A DNA stretch of 51,835 nucleotides from Anaerococcus tetradius ATCC 35098 (GTDB lineage: Bacteria > Bacillota > Clostridia > Tissierellales > Peptoniphilaceae). Each line of letters begins with the position of its first letter. Within the stretch, counting starts at the first letter, position 1. The stretch covers positions 28,288 to 80,122 of the forward strand of contig NZ_GG666303.1 in the NCBI RefSeq assembly GCF_000159095.1. The letters are read 5' to 3'. The notes beneath the pieces were generated by a model. It ran no database searches, had not been told where the DNA came from, and was given only the letters and a program-made list of their open reading frames with translations. The translations under genes and the position numbers were made by a program. Of this stretch, positions 40,089-49,128 are shown piece by piece.

Positions 40089-40991
40089 ATGTCTTTTTCC
40101 AAAAGATGTAAGAAAGAAGTGTTAAAAAAAGAACCTATATCTACTTTAGGAGAGTTGCTTTCTATAATTCATTTTATAGGATCAATTAGGATAAATAGGG
40201 GAGCCTATAATGTCAAATTCGAAACTGACTCAAACTCCAATGCTAGATATATTTACAATCTAATCAAGAATCTCTACGATTACTCACCAACTTTCGAAAT
40301 TTTCGATAAATCCTATAAGGATAAAGAGAGAATCTTTACGGTTCTTGTTGAAGATAACGAAATATCTGAAGATTTGATAGAAAAAAAGAGTGAGGGTTTC
40401 ATAGATAATTTTTCTGATATAGAAGATGTATCCCTTGATGATATCAAATCTTTTTTAAAGATTGCCTTTATCTATAAGGGCTCTATTAACGACCCCCAAA
40501 GAGGCTACAATCTTGAAATTATAGCAAGGGAAGAAAAGGAACTTAGGCTTATAAAAGAATCTATGGATACCTTCGACCTTAATGCAAAAATCAATGATAG
40601 GGGAGATTATTATATTGTCTATATCAAGGATTCTGATAAGATTTCTGATTTTTTGGCTATAATTGGAGCCAATAGATCCCTTTTTGAATTAGAAAATGTA
40701 AGGGCGATGAAGTCTATAAGAAATAATATTAATAGGCAAACCAACTTTGATAAGGCAAATATAGACAGGACTGTCAAGGCTTCTTTAAGGCAAGTTGATG
40801 CTATAAAGCTTGTTATAGAAAGTGATAAATACGAAAAGCTTTCATCTGAAATGAAAGAGATAGCTAGCCTTCGCTTGGAAAATCCTTATTTATCCATAGA
40901 AGAGCTGGGAGAGATGATGGATCCTCCTATGACTAAGGCTAAGGTGAATTATAGATTGCAAAAATTTATAAAGCTTTCTGAAGAACTGTAG
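40089..40991 (+). CDS. whiA: DNA-binding protein WhiA
   Basis: A 300-residue protein with an N-terminal LAGLIDADG-like domain (SFSKRCKKEVLKKE start, then SIIHFIGSIRINRG and SIEDVSLDD-type text) and a C-terminal helix-turn-helix (SLRLENPYLSIEELGEMMDP). WhiA is a nucleoid-linked protein influencing cell division and chromosome segregation in Firmicutes. GGGGTGG before the start is a weak ribosome site. dnaE follows 12 bases downstream. Confidence 0.95.
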   Translation: MSFSKRCKKEVLKKEPISTLGELLSIIHFIGSIRINRGAYNVKFETDSNSNARYIYNLIKNLYDYSPTFEIFDKSYKDKERIFTVLVEDNEISEDLIEKKSEGFIDNFSDIEDVSLDDIKSFLKIAFIYKGSINDPQRGYNLEIIAREEKELRLIKESMDTFDLNAKINDRGDYYIVYIKDSDKISDFLAIIGANRSLFELENVRAMKSIRNNINRQTNFDKANIDRTVKASLRQVDAIKLVIESDKYEKLSSEMKEIASLRLENPYLSIEELGEMMDPPMTKAKVNYRLQKFIKLSEEL

Positions 40992-41003
40992 GAAGGATGG
41001 GAA

Positions 41004-44000
41004 ATGACAGGGAATTTTACTCATTTGCATGTACATACTGAATATTCACTTCTTGATGGTTTCTCAAGAATCGACCTCCTCCTAGATAGGGCAAAGGAAT
41101 TGGGAATGGAGTCAATTGCCATTACCGATCATGGGTCTATGTATGGGGCTATAGAATTTTATAAGCAAGCCAAAAAACGTGATATTAAGCCTATAATTGG
41201 TTGCGAAGTCTATGTCAGCGAAAAAGATCACAAGATAAAAGATTCTACAAACAGGAGATACTACCATCTGATTCTTTTAGCTAAGAGTAAAGAAGGCTAC
41301 AAAAATCTCATAAAAATTGTATCAGAAGCCTATGTCAATGGTTTTTACTATAAACCTAGGGTATCTTTTGATTTCATCAAAAAACATGCAGGAGATATTA
41401 TAGCCCTATCAGCCTGCCTAAATGGAGAAGTTAACCAAAAAATCCTAGAAAATGATTATGAGGGAGCAAAGAAGGCTGCACTTAATTATGAAGAAGCCTT
41501 TGGCAAGGGAAACTACTTCCTAGAGCTTCAAAATCATGGCATAAAGGAAGAAAGTTTGGTAAATGCCAAGCTTAACAGAATCCACCAAGAAACAGCAATC
41601 CCCCTAGTTGCTACAAATGATGTTCATTATGTAAATAAAGAAGACTTCTACTATCAAGATGTCCTCTTGTGCATCCAGACTGGAAAATTAATCAAGGATG
41701 AGGATAGGATGAGGATGCCCTCAAGCGAGTTTTATCTAAAATCTTATGAAGAAATGGAAGAGATTTTTGCTGATTATGAGGACGCCTTGACCAATACTAA
41801 GCTTATTGCTGATCAATGTAAGCTTGAATTTACTTTCCATGAGCCTCACTTACCTTACTTTAGTAAAGTTGAGGAAGGCCTTAGCAATTTAGAATATCTC
41901 AAAAAATTAGTTGACCAGGGTCTTATCAAAAAATATGGAAAAATCGATAAGGAGATAAGGTCAAGGGCAGATATGGAAATAAATGTAATCTCCTCTATGG
42001 GTTATGTAGATTATTTCCTCATAGTTTGGGATTTTGTAAGATATGCTAGGGATAATGATATAGCAGTTGGCCCTGGAAGGGGCTCAGCGGCAGGCTCCAT
42101 TGTATCCTACGCCCTAGACATTACCCAAATTGATCCTATCAAATACAATTTGATTTTCGAGAGATTCTTAAATCCCGAGAGAGTTTCCATGCCTGATATA
42201 GATATTGACTTTGACTATGTTCTTCGTGATAGGGTGGTCGATTATGTTAATGACGTATATGGCAGAGATCATGTTTCACAAATTATCACCTTTGGTAGGA
42301 TGCAGGCGAGAAATGCTATAAGAGATGTAGGTAGGGTCTTAGATATAAGCTATGCTAAGGTAGATAAGATAGCAAAACTCATCCCTTCTACTCTAGGTAT
42401 GACTATAGATAAGGCCTTTGAAGCATCTAGCAAATTCAAGGAAATATATGAAAGTGATCTTGAAGGCAAGAGATTAATTGATACAGCAAGAAAGCTAGAA
42501 GGCCTTCCTCGCCATACCTCTATACATGCGGCAGGAGTTGTAATATCTAAGGAAGCTCTAACAGATATAATTCCCCTTGCCCTATCTAATGATCAATTGG
42601 TAACCCAATTCGATATGACAGAAATTGAGGAGTTGGGCCTACTAAAGATGGACTTTTTGGGTCTAAGAAACCTCACTGTCATAAAAAATACCATCAAGGA
42701 CGTAAAGAAAAATCGTGGTATTGACGTTGATTTAGGAAAAATTGACGTAAATGACAAAAAGGTAATCGAGCAGTTTAACAAGGCAAAAACAATAGGAATC
42801 TTCCAATTTGAATCGGCAGGAATGAGAAATTTCTTAAAAAATCTTAGACCTACAGTTTTTGATGATCTAATAGCTGCAAACTCACTTTTTAGGCCGGGAC
42901 CTATGGATGAGATACCCAAATATATCCACAACAAGAACAATCCAAAGGACGTTAGTTTTATTACCCCTGCCTTAAAGCCAATCCTTGATGTTACCTATGG
43001 GATAATAGTTTACCAAGAGCAAGTAATGCAAATTGTACAAAAACTTGCTGGCTATTCTCTAGGGGAAGCTGATAATCTAAGACGAGCTATGTCTAAGAAG
43101 AAGATGGCAGTCATGGAAGAAAATAGGGAAATATTTATCCATGGTAGGCTTGATGAAAAAGGCGAGGTTGAGATTGCTGGATGCGTAAGAAATGGGGTTG
43201 ATGAGCTTTCCGCTAATCAAATTTACGACGAAATGATTTCTTTCGCCAAATATGCCTTTAACAAGTCCCACTCGGCAGCCTATTCCCTGGTTGCTGTACA
43301 AACTGCCTACCTAAAGCACTATTATCCAGAAGAATACATGGCTAATCTTATTTCTTCTGTAATGGATCAATCAACTAAGCTTTATCTTTATGTTAACGAA
43401 ACTAAGGCCCTGGGCATAGAAGTTTTACCCCCTGATGTAAATAAGTCCTTGGCAGAGTTTAGGGTTGAGGAGGGAAGAATTATTTTTGGTCTTTCAGCCA
43501 TCAAAAATCTCGGTATAAATATGATTTCTGCCATAGTAAGGGCGAGAGATAAGGGAGGAAAATTTGAAAACTTCAAAGATTTTCTCCAAAGAGTGGATGA
43601 AGTTGACCAAAGAGCCCTTAATAAGAAGGGGATAGAATCCCTAATTAAGGCAGGGGCCTTCGATAGGATGGGCTATAATAGGTCTTCACTAATGGCAATA
43701 TATGAAAAGGCCATGGCTAGTGTTTCAGAAAATAGAAAAGTAAACTTGAAAGGCCAGCTCAATCTATTGGATGATTTTTCAAGCGTAAGCAAGAAAAGTG
43801 ATGATGTTAAAATCCAAAATATCAACGAATACCCAAAAAAGACCAAACTAAAGCTAGAGAAGGAAGTCCTAGGCTTTTATATTTCTGACCACCCACTTTC
43901 TGATTTAGCTGATAGGTTGAATGATTTTGTAAATTTCACGAGTGATTATAAGGATAATCTTAGTGATTTGGAAATTCAAATGTTAGATAAGAAATTCGTC

Positions 44001-44456
44001 TCTATGGCAGGTGTAATCACCAACAAAAGTGAGATTATGACCAAGAAAAAACAATTAATGAGCTTTGCCAACCTTGAAGATATGTATGGGTCAATAGAGA
44101 TGGTGATTTTCCCGGAAGTCTATAAAAAATATAGAAATATCATAGACGAAGACAGTGTTGTCCTCGTTAAGGGAAATTTACAAGTTGATGAAAGGGATGT
44201 AAAATTATTAACATCTGAATTTATTGATATTAATCAAATAAATTTAAAGACTTTATACTTAAAAACTAAATACTTAAGGTATAATGAATTAAGAAACATT
44301 CTAGTACGCTACAAGGGCGATACGCCAGTTGTAATTTATTTTTCGGATAAGAAGAAAAGCGTAAAGCTCGATAAGAAATTATGGTTTGATATTAATGAAA
44401 AAAGCATTAAAGTATTAGAAGAGTTTTTAGGAATAGAAAATGTTAAGATAAGTTAA
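41004..44456 (+). CDS. dnaE: DNA polymerase III alpha subunit
   Basis: Replicative polymerase of 1150 residues. PHP domain first (HLHVHTEYSLLDGFSRIDLL), polymerase core with GPGRGSAAGSIVSYALDITQ and the catalytic MPDIDIDFDYVLRDRVVDYV (about 398), LFRPGPMDEIPKYI, and KSHSAAYSLVAVQTAYLKHY; then helix-hairpin-helix and, near 980-1050, an OB fold (VSMAGVITNKSEIMTKKKQL). The PHP metal residues look mostly intact. In Firmicutes PolC usually does most synthesis and DnaE extends primers; PolC is not in this window. No intein is present. pfkA follows 10 bases later. Confidence 0.97.
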   Translation: MTGNFTHLHVHTEYSLLDGFSRIDLLLDRAKELGMESIAITDHGSMYGAIEFYKQAKKRDIKPIIGCEVYVSEKDHKIKDSTNRRYYHLILLAKSKEGYKNLIKIVSEAYVNGFYYKPRVSFDFIKKHAGDIIALSACLNGEVNQKILENDYEGAKKAALNYEEAFGKGNYFLELQNHGIKEESLVNAKLNRIHQETAIPLVATNDVHYVNKEDFYYQDVLLCIQTGKLIKDEDRMRMPSSEFYLKSYEEMEEIFADYEDALTNTKLIADQCKLEFTFHEPHLPYFSKVEEGLSNLEYLKKLVDQGLIKKYGKIDKEIRSRADMEINVISSMGYVDYFLIVWDFVRYARDNDIAVGPGRGSAAGSIVSYALDITQIDPIKYNLIFERFLNPERVSMPDIDIDFDYVLRDRVVDYVNDVYGRDHVSQIITFGRMQARNAIRDVGRVLDISYAKVDKIAKLIPSTLGMTIDKAFEASSKFKEIYESDLEGKRLIDTARKLEGLPRHTSIHAAGVVISKEALTDIIPLALSNDQLVTQFDMTEIEELGLLKMDFLGLRNLTVIKNTIKDVKKNRGIDVDLGKIDVNDKKVIEQFNKAKTIGIFQFESAGMRNFLKNLRPTVFDDLIAANSLFRPGPMDEIPKYIHNKNNPKDVSFITPALKPILDVTYGIIVYQEQVMQIVQKLAGYSLGEADNLRRAMSKKKMAVMEENREIFIHGRLDEKGEVEIAGCVRNGVDELSANQIYDEMISFAKYAFNKSHSAAYSLVAVQTAYLKHYYPEEYMANLISSVMDQSTKLYLYVNETKALGIEVLPPDVNKSLAEFRVEEGRIIFGLSAIKNLGINMISAIVRARDKGGKFENFKDFLQRVDEVDQRALNKKGIESLIKAGAFDRMGYNRSSLMAIYEKAMASVSENRKVNLKGQLNLLDDFSSVSKKSDDVKIQNINEYPKKTKLKLEKEVLGFYISDHPLSDLADRLNDFVNFTSDYKDNLSDLEIQMLDKKFVSMAGVITNKSEIMTKKKQLMSFANLEDMYGSIEMVIFPEVYKKYRNIIDEDSVVLVKGNLQVDERDVKLLTSEFIDINQINLKTLYLKTKYLRYNELRNILVRYKGDTPVVIYFSDKKKSVKLDKKLWFDINEKSIKVLEEFLGIENVKIS

Positions 44457-44465
44457 GGAGTTTTT

Positions 44466-45425
44466 ATGAAAACTATAGGAATACTAACAAGCGGAGGCGA
44501 TGCTCCAGGCATGAACTCTGCTATAAGAGCGGCAGTAAGAACTGCTCTAAATAGTGGTATGCGTATCAAAGGCATAAGAAATGGTTATGATGGACTTATG
44601 CAAGGAGATATTTACGAGATGAATGTTTCCTCAGTTGCAGATATTATCCACAAGGGTGGTACTATTCTAGGAACTGCAAGAAGCTTGGAGTTCCAAACAC
44701 CAGAAGGACAAAAAAGGGGAGCCCAAATTCTAAGTGATTATGGAATAGAAGGTTTGATTGTTATTGGTGGAGATGGATCCTTTAAGGGAGCTAAGGCCCT
44801 ATCTGATTTAGGTATAAACACAATTGGTATACCTGGAACAATAGATAATGATATGGGATATACAGACTTTACCATAGGATTTTTCACAGCCATAGAAACT
44901 GTAATTGATGCTATTGGAAAATTAAGAGATACATCAAGCTCTCACGGCAGGGCAGTTGTAATAGAAGTTATGGGACGTAATTGTGGAGATCTTGCTTTAT
45001 ATTCAGGTCTTGCTGGTGGAGCAGAATCTATTATAGTTCCAGAGCACAACTTCTCAATCAATGAAATAATTGATAAGATGGAACATGGTAGAAAAAGAGG
45101 AAAATTACACCACCTTATAACTCTCGCTGAAGGAGTTGGCGATCCATATTCTCTAGCAAAAGAGCTTGAAGAAAAAACTGGAATCGAAACCAAGGTAACA
45201 ATCCTAGGCCATGTCCAAAGGGGTGGCTCACCTTCTGCTGTTGATAGACTCTTGGGATCTGCAATGGGATCTAGGGCTGTTAATTTGCTTAGTGAAGGCA
45301 AGACAAATCTTGCCATCGGTTATGTAAATGGAAATATTATAGAAGTTAGTATAGATGAAGCAGTTAGCAAGAAATCAGAATTTGATGAAAATCTATATGA
45401 TCTTGCAAATTCTTTATCAAGATAG
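44466..45425 (+). CDS. pfkA: 6-phosphofructokinase
   Basis: Phosphorylates fructose 6-phosphate, the control step of glycolysis. The 319-residue protein has ILTSGGDAPGMNSAIRAAVR, IVIGGDGSFKGA (ATP loop), GIPGTIDNDMGYTDFTIGF with the catalytic Asp, EVMGRNCGDLAL and LGHVQRGGSPSAVDRLLGS, all of the bacterial ATP-dependent type. It lies 5 bases before pyk and after dnaE, the common pfkA-pyk order. Confidence 0.97.
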   Translation: MKTIGILTSGGDAPGMNSAIRAAVRTALNSGMRIKGIRNGYDGLMQGDIYEMNVSSVADIIHKGGTILGTARSLEFQTPEGQKRGAQILSDYGIEGLIVIGGDGSFKGAKALSDLGINTIGIPGTIDNDMGYTDFTIGFFTAIETVIDAIGKLRDTSSSHGRAVVIEVMGRNCGDLALYSGLAGGAESIIVPEHNFSINEIIDKMEHGRKRGKLHHLITLAEGVGDPYSLAKELEEKTGIETKVTILGHVQRGGSPSAVDRLLGSAMGSRAVNLLSEGKTNLAIGYVNGNIIEVSIDEAVSKKSEFDENLYDLANSLSR

Positions 45426-45430
45426 GAGTA

Positions 45431-47206
45431 ATGATGAAAACAGAAATTTTAAAAAAGACCAAAATTGTATGTACAATCGGACCAGCTAGTGAAAGTCAAG
45501 AAGTTCTTGAAGAATTAATCAACAACGGCATGAACGTTGCAAGACTTAACTTCTCCCACGGAACTCACGAAGAACACCTAGCAAAGATTAAGACAATTAG
45601 AAGAATCAGAAGAAAACTAAACAAACCTATAGCTATCATGCTTGATACTAAGGGACCAGAAATTAGAACAGGTAACTTCAAAGTTAAAGAAATCTTCCTA
45701 AAACCAGGTGACATCTTCACCCTAACAACTAGAGATGTTGAGGGAGATCAATCAATTGTATCTGTATCTTACGAAGGCCTTCCAAAAGATGTAGCAGTTG
45801 GTAGCGAAATTTATATAGATGATGGACTCGTTCAATTAGAAGTTCTTGAAATAAAAGACGGAACAGACGTTGTATGTAAGGCTCTCAACAATGGTATTCT
45901 ATCAAATCACAAGGGAGTTAACCTTCCAGGATCAAAGACCAATCTTCCAGCAATAACACCAAAAGACGTAGATGACATCAAATTCGGTATAGAAAATGAC
46001 ATTGATATCATCGCTGCCTCCTTTGTTCGTAAAAAAGAAGACGTATATGATATAAGAAAAGTTCTAGAAGACCATGGTGGAGAACACATCAAGATTATTT
46101 CCAAAATTGAATCTCAAGAAGGTGTTGATAACGTAGATGAAATCATTGAAGCAAGTGATGGAATAATGGTTGCTAGAGGAGACTTGGGAGTAGAAATTAG
46201 AACTGAATTAATACCATTAGTTCAAAAAGAAATCATCAGAAAATGTAATGATGCTGCAAAACCAGTAATTACTGCTACCCAAATGCTTGACTCTATGATT
46301 AGAAACCCAAGACCAACAAGGGCTGAAACAACTGACGTTGCCAATGCCATCATAGATGGTACTGACTGTGTAATGCTTTCAGGAGAAACAGCAGGCGGAA
46401 AATATCCAGTAGAAGCAGTAAAAACTATGAGAAACATCTGTATAACAACAGAGCTTTCAGATGACTTTTACCAAAATGTCTATGACGTTAAAATCCATTC
46501 TGCAAACACTACTACAAACTCAATCGCAAGATCAACCAAAAACATCGCAGAAGAGCTTAACGCCAAGGCAATTATCTCTTGTACAGCAAGTGGTAACACA
46601 TCAAGAATCATATCTAAATTCAAGCCAAAAACTAACATAGTTGCGGCAACAGTAACAGATAGGGTTGCAAGACAACTATCAATAGTTTGGGGTGTATATC
46701 CAATAGTAATCCAAGAAGCCAAAGAAACAGATGAGCTAATCGAAAGAGCCATAGTAGGAGCCCTTGCCGAAGGATATGTAGAAGAAGGAGATCTCACAGT
46801 AGTAACTGCAGGAATACCTCTAGGAATATCTGGAACAAGTAACCTAATCAAAGTTCACGTAATAGGAAATATCCTAACAAGCGGTACAGGAATCGGAAGC
46901 AAGTCTGTATCTGGAAAAGTCGTAATAGGCTCAACCAAAAAAGAACTTGAAGGCAAATTTGAAGAAGGCGACATCATAGTAGCTAAATTCACCGATGCAG
47001 ATATCACTGAATATATAGAAAAAGCCTCAGCTATAGTAACAGAAACTGGTGGACTAACAAGCCACACAGCAGTAGCAGCAGTTCACTTTGGAATACCAGC
47101 AGTAGTGGGTGCTGTAAACATAATAAACCTAGTAGAAGCAGGTGAAACAATAACAGTCGATCCAATCGGCGGAGTAATATACAAAGGAGAAACAAAAGTT
47201 ATCTAA
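45431..47206 (+). CDS. pyk: Pyruvate kinase with C-terminal PEP-utilising domain
   Basis: Makes ATP and pyruvate from PEP. The 591 residues are longer than the classic 470: after the barrel (KIVCTIGPASES, NVARLNFSHGTHEEH, ISKIESQEGVDNVDEIIEAS, MVARGDLGVEI, TATQMLDSMIRNPRPTRAET) and the allosteric domain, there is an extra domain (about 485-591, SVSGKVVIGSTKKELEG to ETGGLTSHTAVAAVHFGIPA) related to the mobile domain of PEP synthase, as in Bacillus. Either ATG of the start pair (45431, 45434) may be used. It overlaps the RlmD gene by one base. Confidence 0.97.
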   Translation: MMKTEILKKTKIVCTIGPASESQEVLEELINNGMNVARLNFSHGTHEEHLAKIKTIRRIRRKLNKPIAIMLDTKGPEIRTGNFKVKEIFLKPGDIFTLTTRDVEGDQSIVSVSYEGLPKDVAVGSEIYIDDGLVQLEVLEIKDGTDVVCKALNNGILSNHKGVNLPGSKTNLPAITPKDVDDIKFGIENDIDIIAASFVRKKEDVYDIRKVLEDHGGEHIKIISKIESQEGVDNVDEIIEASDGIMVARGDLGVEIRTELIPLVQKEIIRKCNDAAKPVITATQMLDSMIRNPRPTRAETTDVANAIIDGTDCVMLSGETAGGKYPVEAVKTMRNICITTELSDDFYQNVYDVKIHSANTTTNSIARSTKNIAEELNAKAIISCTASGNTSRIISKFKPKTNIVAATVTDRVARQLSIVWGVYPIVIQEAKETDELIERAIVGALAEGYVEEGDLTVVTAGIPLGISGTSNLIKVHVIGNILTSGTGIGSKSVSGKVVIGSTKKELEGKFEEGDIIVAKFTDADITEYIEKASAIVTETGGLTSHTAVAAVHFGIPAVVGAVNIINLVEAGETITVDPIGGVIYKGETKVI

Positions 47207-48723
47207 TGATCGTAAAAGACATCAAGATAATTGATATCCTACAAGATGGCAGAGGAGTTGGAAAAGCGGAATCGAAAGTCTATTTCATAGACGGGGCAAG
47301 CTATGGTGAAACTTGCGATATAGAAATATCTAAGGAAAATAAAAACTTCATAGAAGCCAAAAAGCTAAAAACAACCCAAAAAAGCTGTCATTACACACAA
47401 CCTCCATGTCCATATTATTATGAATGTGGAGGTTGTACTATTATGGACATCAATTACCAACAACAACTAAAACTAAAAACAAATCTAATAAAAAATGCCA
47501 TCAAGAAAACGTGCAAGATTGATCTTGACGAAATCGAAATAATTCCTAGCAGACAACTAAATTACAGAAATAAAATAAGACTACAAGTAGACGAAAATGG
47601 AGATCTAGCCTATAACAAAAAAGCATCAAATGACCTAGTAGCCATAGAAGATTGCCTCCTTGCTAACGAACACATAAGAAAAAAACTCCCACAAATACAA
47701 AAAATCAGCCAAGATATAAACAAAAAATTTGGGAAAATAATCAAGGAAATCAGCATAAGAAGCAATGGCGAAAAAATCCTCCTTAACATCTACACCAAAG
47801 ACGAAAAAACCTTATACAATTACCTAAAAGATAAGAATAAAGACTTTAACATCAATCTAACAAACAAAAAATCCACTCTAACAATAGGAGACAATTATCT
47901 TATCCACCGAGTAAAAGATAAAAAATTTAAAATATCAAAAGACGACTTCTTTCAAGTAAATGACAGTCAAATAGAAAATCTTTACTCTGAAGCCAGCCAA
48001 TATTTAGAAAAGGACAAAAAACTCCTAGACCTCTTTTGTGGATCAGGCATATCATCCATGGCCCTTGCAAATGATCACATAGTTGGAATAGAAATCAACA
48101 AAAGCGCCATAAAAGATGCCATAGAAAACGCCGAGGCCAATGGCTTAAAAGACTATAAATTCATAGCCAAAAACGCCAACTACATAGATCAAAAATTCAT
48201 CAAAAAAGAAAAAATAGGAACAGTAACAATAGATCCACCAAGAGCTGGCCTAGACAAAGAAATAATAAAAACCCTAGCCAAAACACAAATAAAAAACATA
48301 ATCTACATCTCCTGCAACCCCCAAACACTCGCCCGAGACATCAAAAGATTTATGGATAGAGGCTACGAACTAAAAAGAATAAAAGCAGTAGATATGTTTG
48401 CTCAATCTATGCATGTGGAGACGGTGGCTCTGTTGTCCAAACTAAATACAGAACATCATTTAGATATAGAAATAGGGGAAGATGAATTATCTGAAATTGA
48501 CTTTTCAAAAGATGCAACTTATGGAGAAATTAAAAAGTATGTTTTGGATAAATATGGACTAAAGGTTTCAAGTCTATATATTGCACAAATAAAAAGGAAA
48601 CATGGTCTTATAGAAAGAGAAAATTACAATATTAGTAAAAAAGAAAATCAAAGAGTACCAAATTGTCCAGAAGAAAAAGAAAAAGCGATAGAAAATGCTC
48701 TAAAATGGTTTGGTATGATATAA
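47206..48723 (+). CDS. rlmD: 23S rRNA (uracil-C5)-methyltransferase of the RlmD/RlmCD type with an added C-terminal module
   Basis: A 505-residue enzyme making m5U in 23S rRNA. N-terminal TRAM-like domain (1-55), four Cys for an iron-sulphur cluster (61, 68, 74, 77; CPYYYECGGC), and a methyltransferase core with LLDLFCGSGISSMALA, TIDPPRAGLDKEI and the catalytic Cys in ISCNPQTLARDI (about 368). The usual end (HVETVALL) is at about residue 408, but the frame goes on for about 90 residues (TYGEIKKYVLDKYGLKVSSL ... REN, PNCPEEKEKAIENALKWFGM). From about 48410 codon choice shifts, so this module may have been added by recombination. I have seen similar tails on methyltransferases of other Clostridia. 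Confidence 0.88.
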   Translation: MIVKDIKIIDILQDGRGVGKAESKVYFIDGASYGETCDIEISKENKNFIEAKKLKTTQKSCHYTQPPCPYYYECGGCTIMDINYQQQLKLKTNLIKNAIKKTCKIDLDEIEIIPSRQLNYRNKIRLQVDENGDLAYNKKASNDLVAIEDCLLANEHIRKKLPQIQKISQDINKKFGKIIKEISIRSNGEKILLNIYTKDEKTLYNYLKDKNKDFNINLTNKKSTLTIGDNYLIHRVKDKKFKISKDDFFQVNDSQIENLYSEASQYLEKDKKLLDLFCGSGISSMALANDHIVGIEINKSAIKDAIENAEANGLKDYKFIAKNANYIDQKFIKKEKIGTVTIDPPRAGLDKEIIKTLAKTQIKNIIYISCNPQTLARDIKRFMDRGYELKRIKAVDMFAQSMHVETVALLSKLNTEHHLDIEIGEDELSEIDFSKDATYGEIKKYVLDKYGLKVSSLYIAQIKRKHGLIERENYNISKKENQRVPNCPEEKEKAIENALKWFGMI

Positions 48724-48835
48724 TTAGGATCAAATATTTTAATTCAATATCGTTGACTATAAATGGGAAATAGAAGTATGGTAAATCTAATTTAAATAAG
48801 AAAGAATATAACAAAGATACAGAGAGATAAATATC

Positions 48836-48863
48836 GGCAGTCTTCGGACTGTCTTTTTTTTTG
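48836..48863 (+). terminator. Terminator after the pyk-rlmD operon
   Basis: GGCAGTC-TTCG-GACTGTC, a 7-bp stem with the very stable UUCG tetraloop, followed by nine T. Confidence 0.93.
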
Positions 48864-48916
48864 TCATATTGAAACAGATTGTATAATCATGTCATGTAAT
48901 TTCGCTTAGTATGATA

Positions 48917-48931
48917 CACAAAAGTTAGCTG
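48917..48931 (+). promoter_or_regulatory. 15-bp repeat upstream of the kinase operon promoter (copy 1)
   Basis: CACAAAAGTTAGCTG. The identical 15 bases recur at 51295-51309. Here it ends 20 bases before TATAAT (48952-48957), so it covers and precedes the -35 position, where a response regulator of the LuxR class would bind to activate. No good -35 box exists, as expected of an activated promoter. Confidence 0.65.
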
Positions 48932-49128
48932 TAATTATATCTTAATACGTCTATAATAGTATTAAAAGCTGAAGTTAAAATAGAAAAACAAAATATCACA
49001 ATATATTAAAATTTGTAATTAATACCAGAATCTCATGTATAATTTTAATAGATTTTTTTTCGGAGATAAGAAAATGAAACTGTATATAGATAAAGATTAT
49101 CTGGTTTAAATTTTAAAAGGAGGTCAGG

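Larger units (their letters stand above)
48724..49128 (+). other. 405-base intergenic region between rlmD and the sensor kinase gene
   Basis: It contains the terminator at 48836-48863, the 15-bp repeat at 48917-48931 with a -10 box at 48952-48957, and an AT-rich leader of about 165 bases before the kinase. I see no gene in it. A short hairpin-free stretch 48724-48830 contains no open frame with a ribosome site. Confidence 0.6.

Noticed and set aside
48724-49128. Possible riboswitch or T-box before the sensor kinase
   Set aside because: No T-box (TGGNACC), specifier stem or known aptamer motif was seen; the visible signals are a terminator, a repeat and a -10 box.
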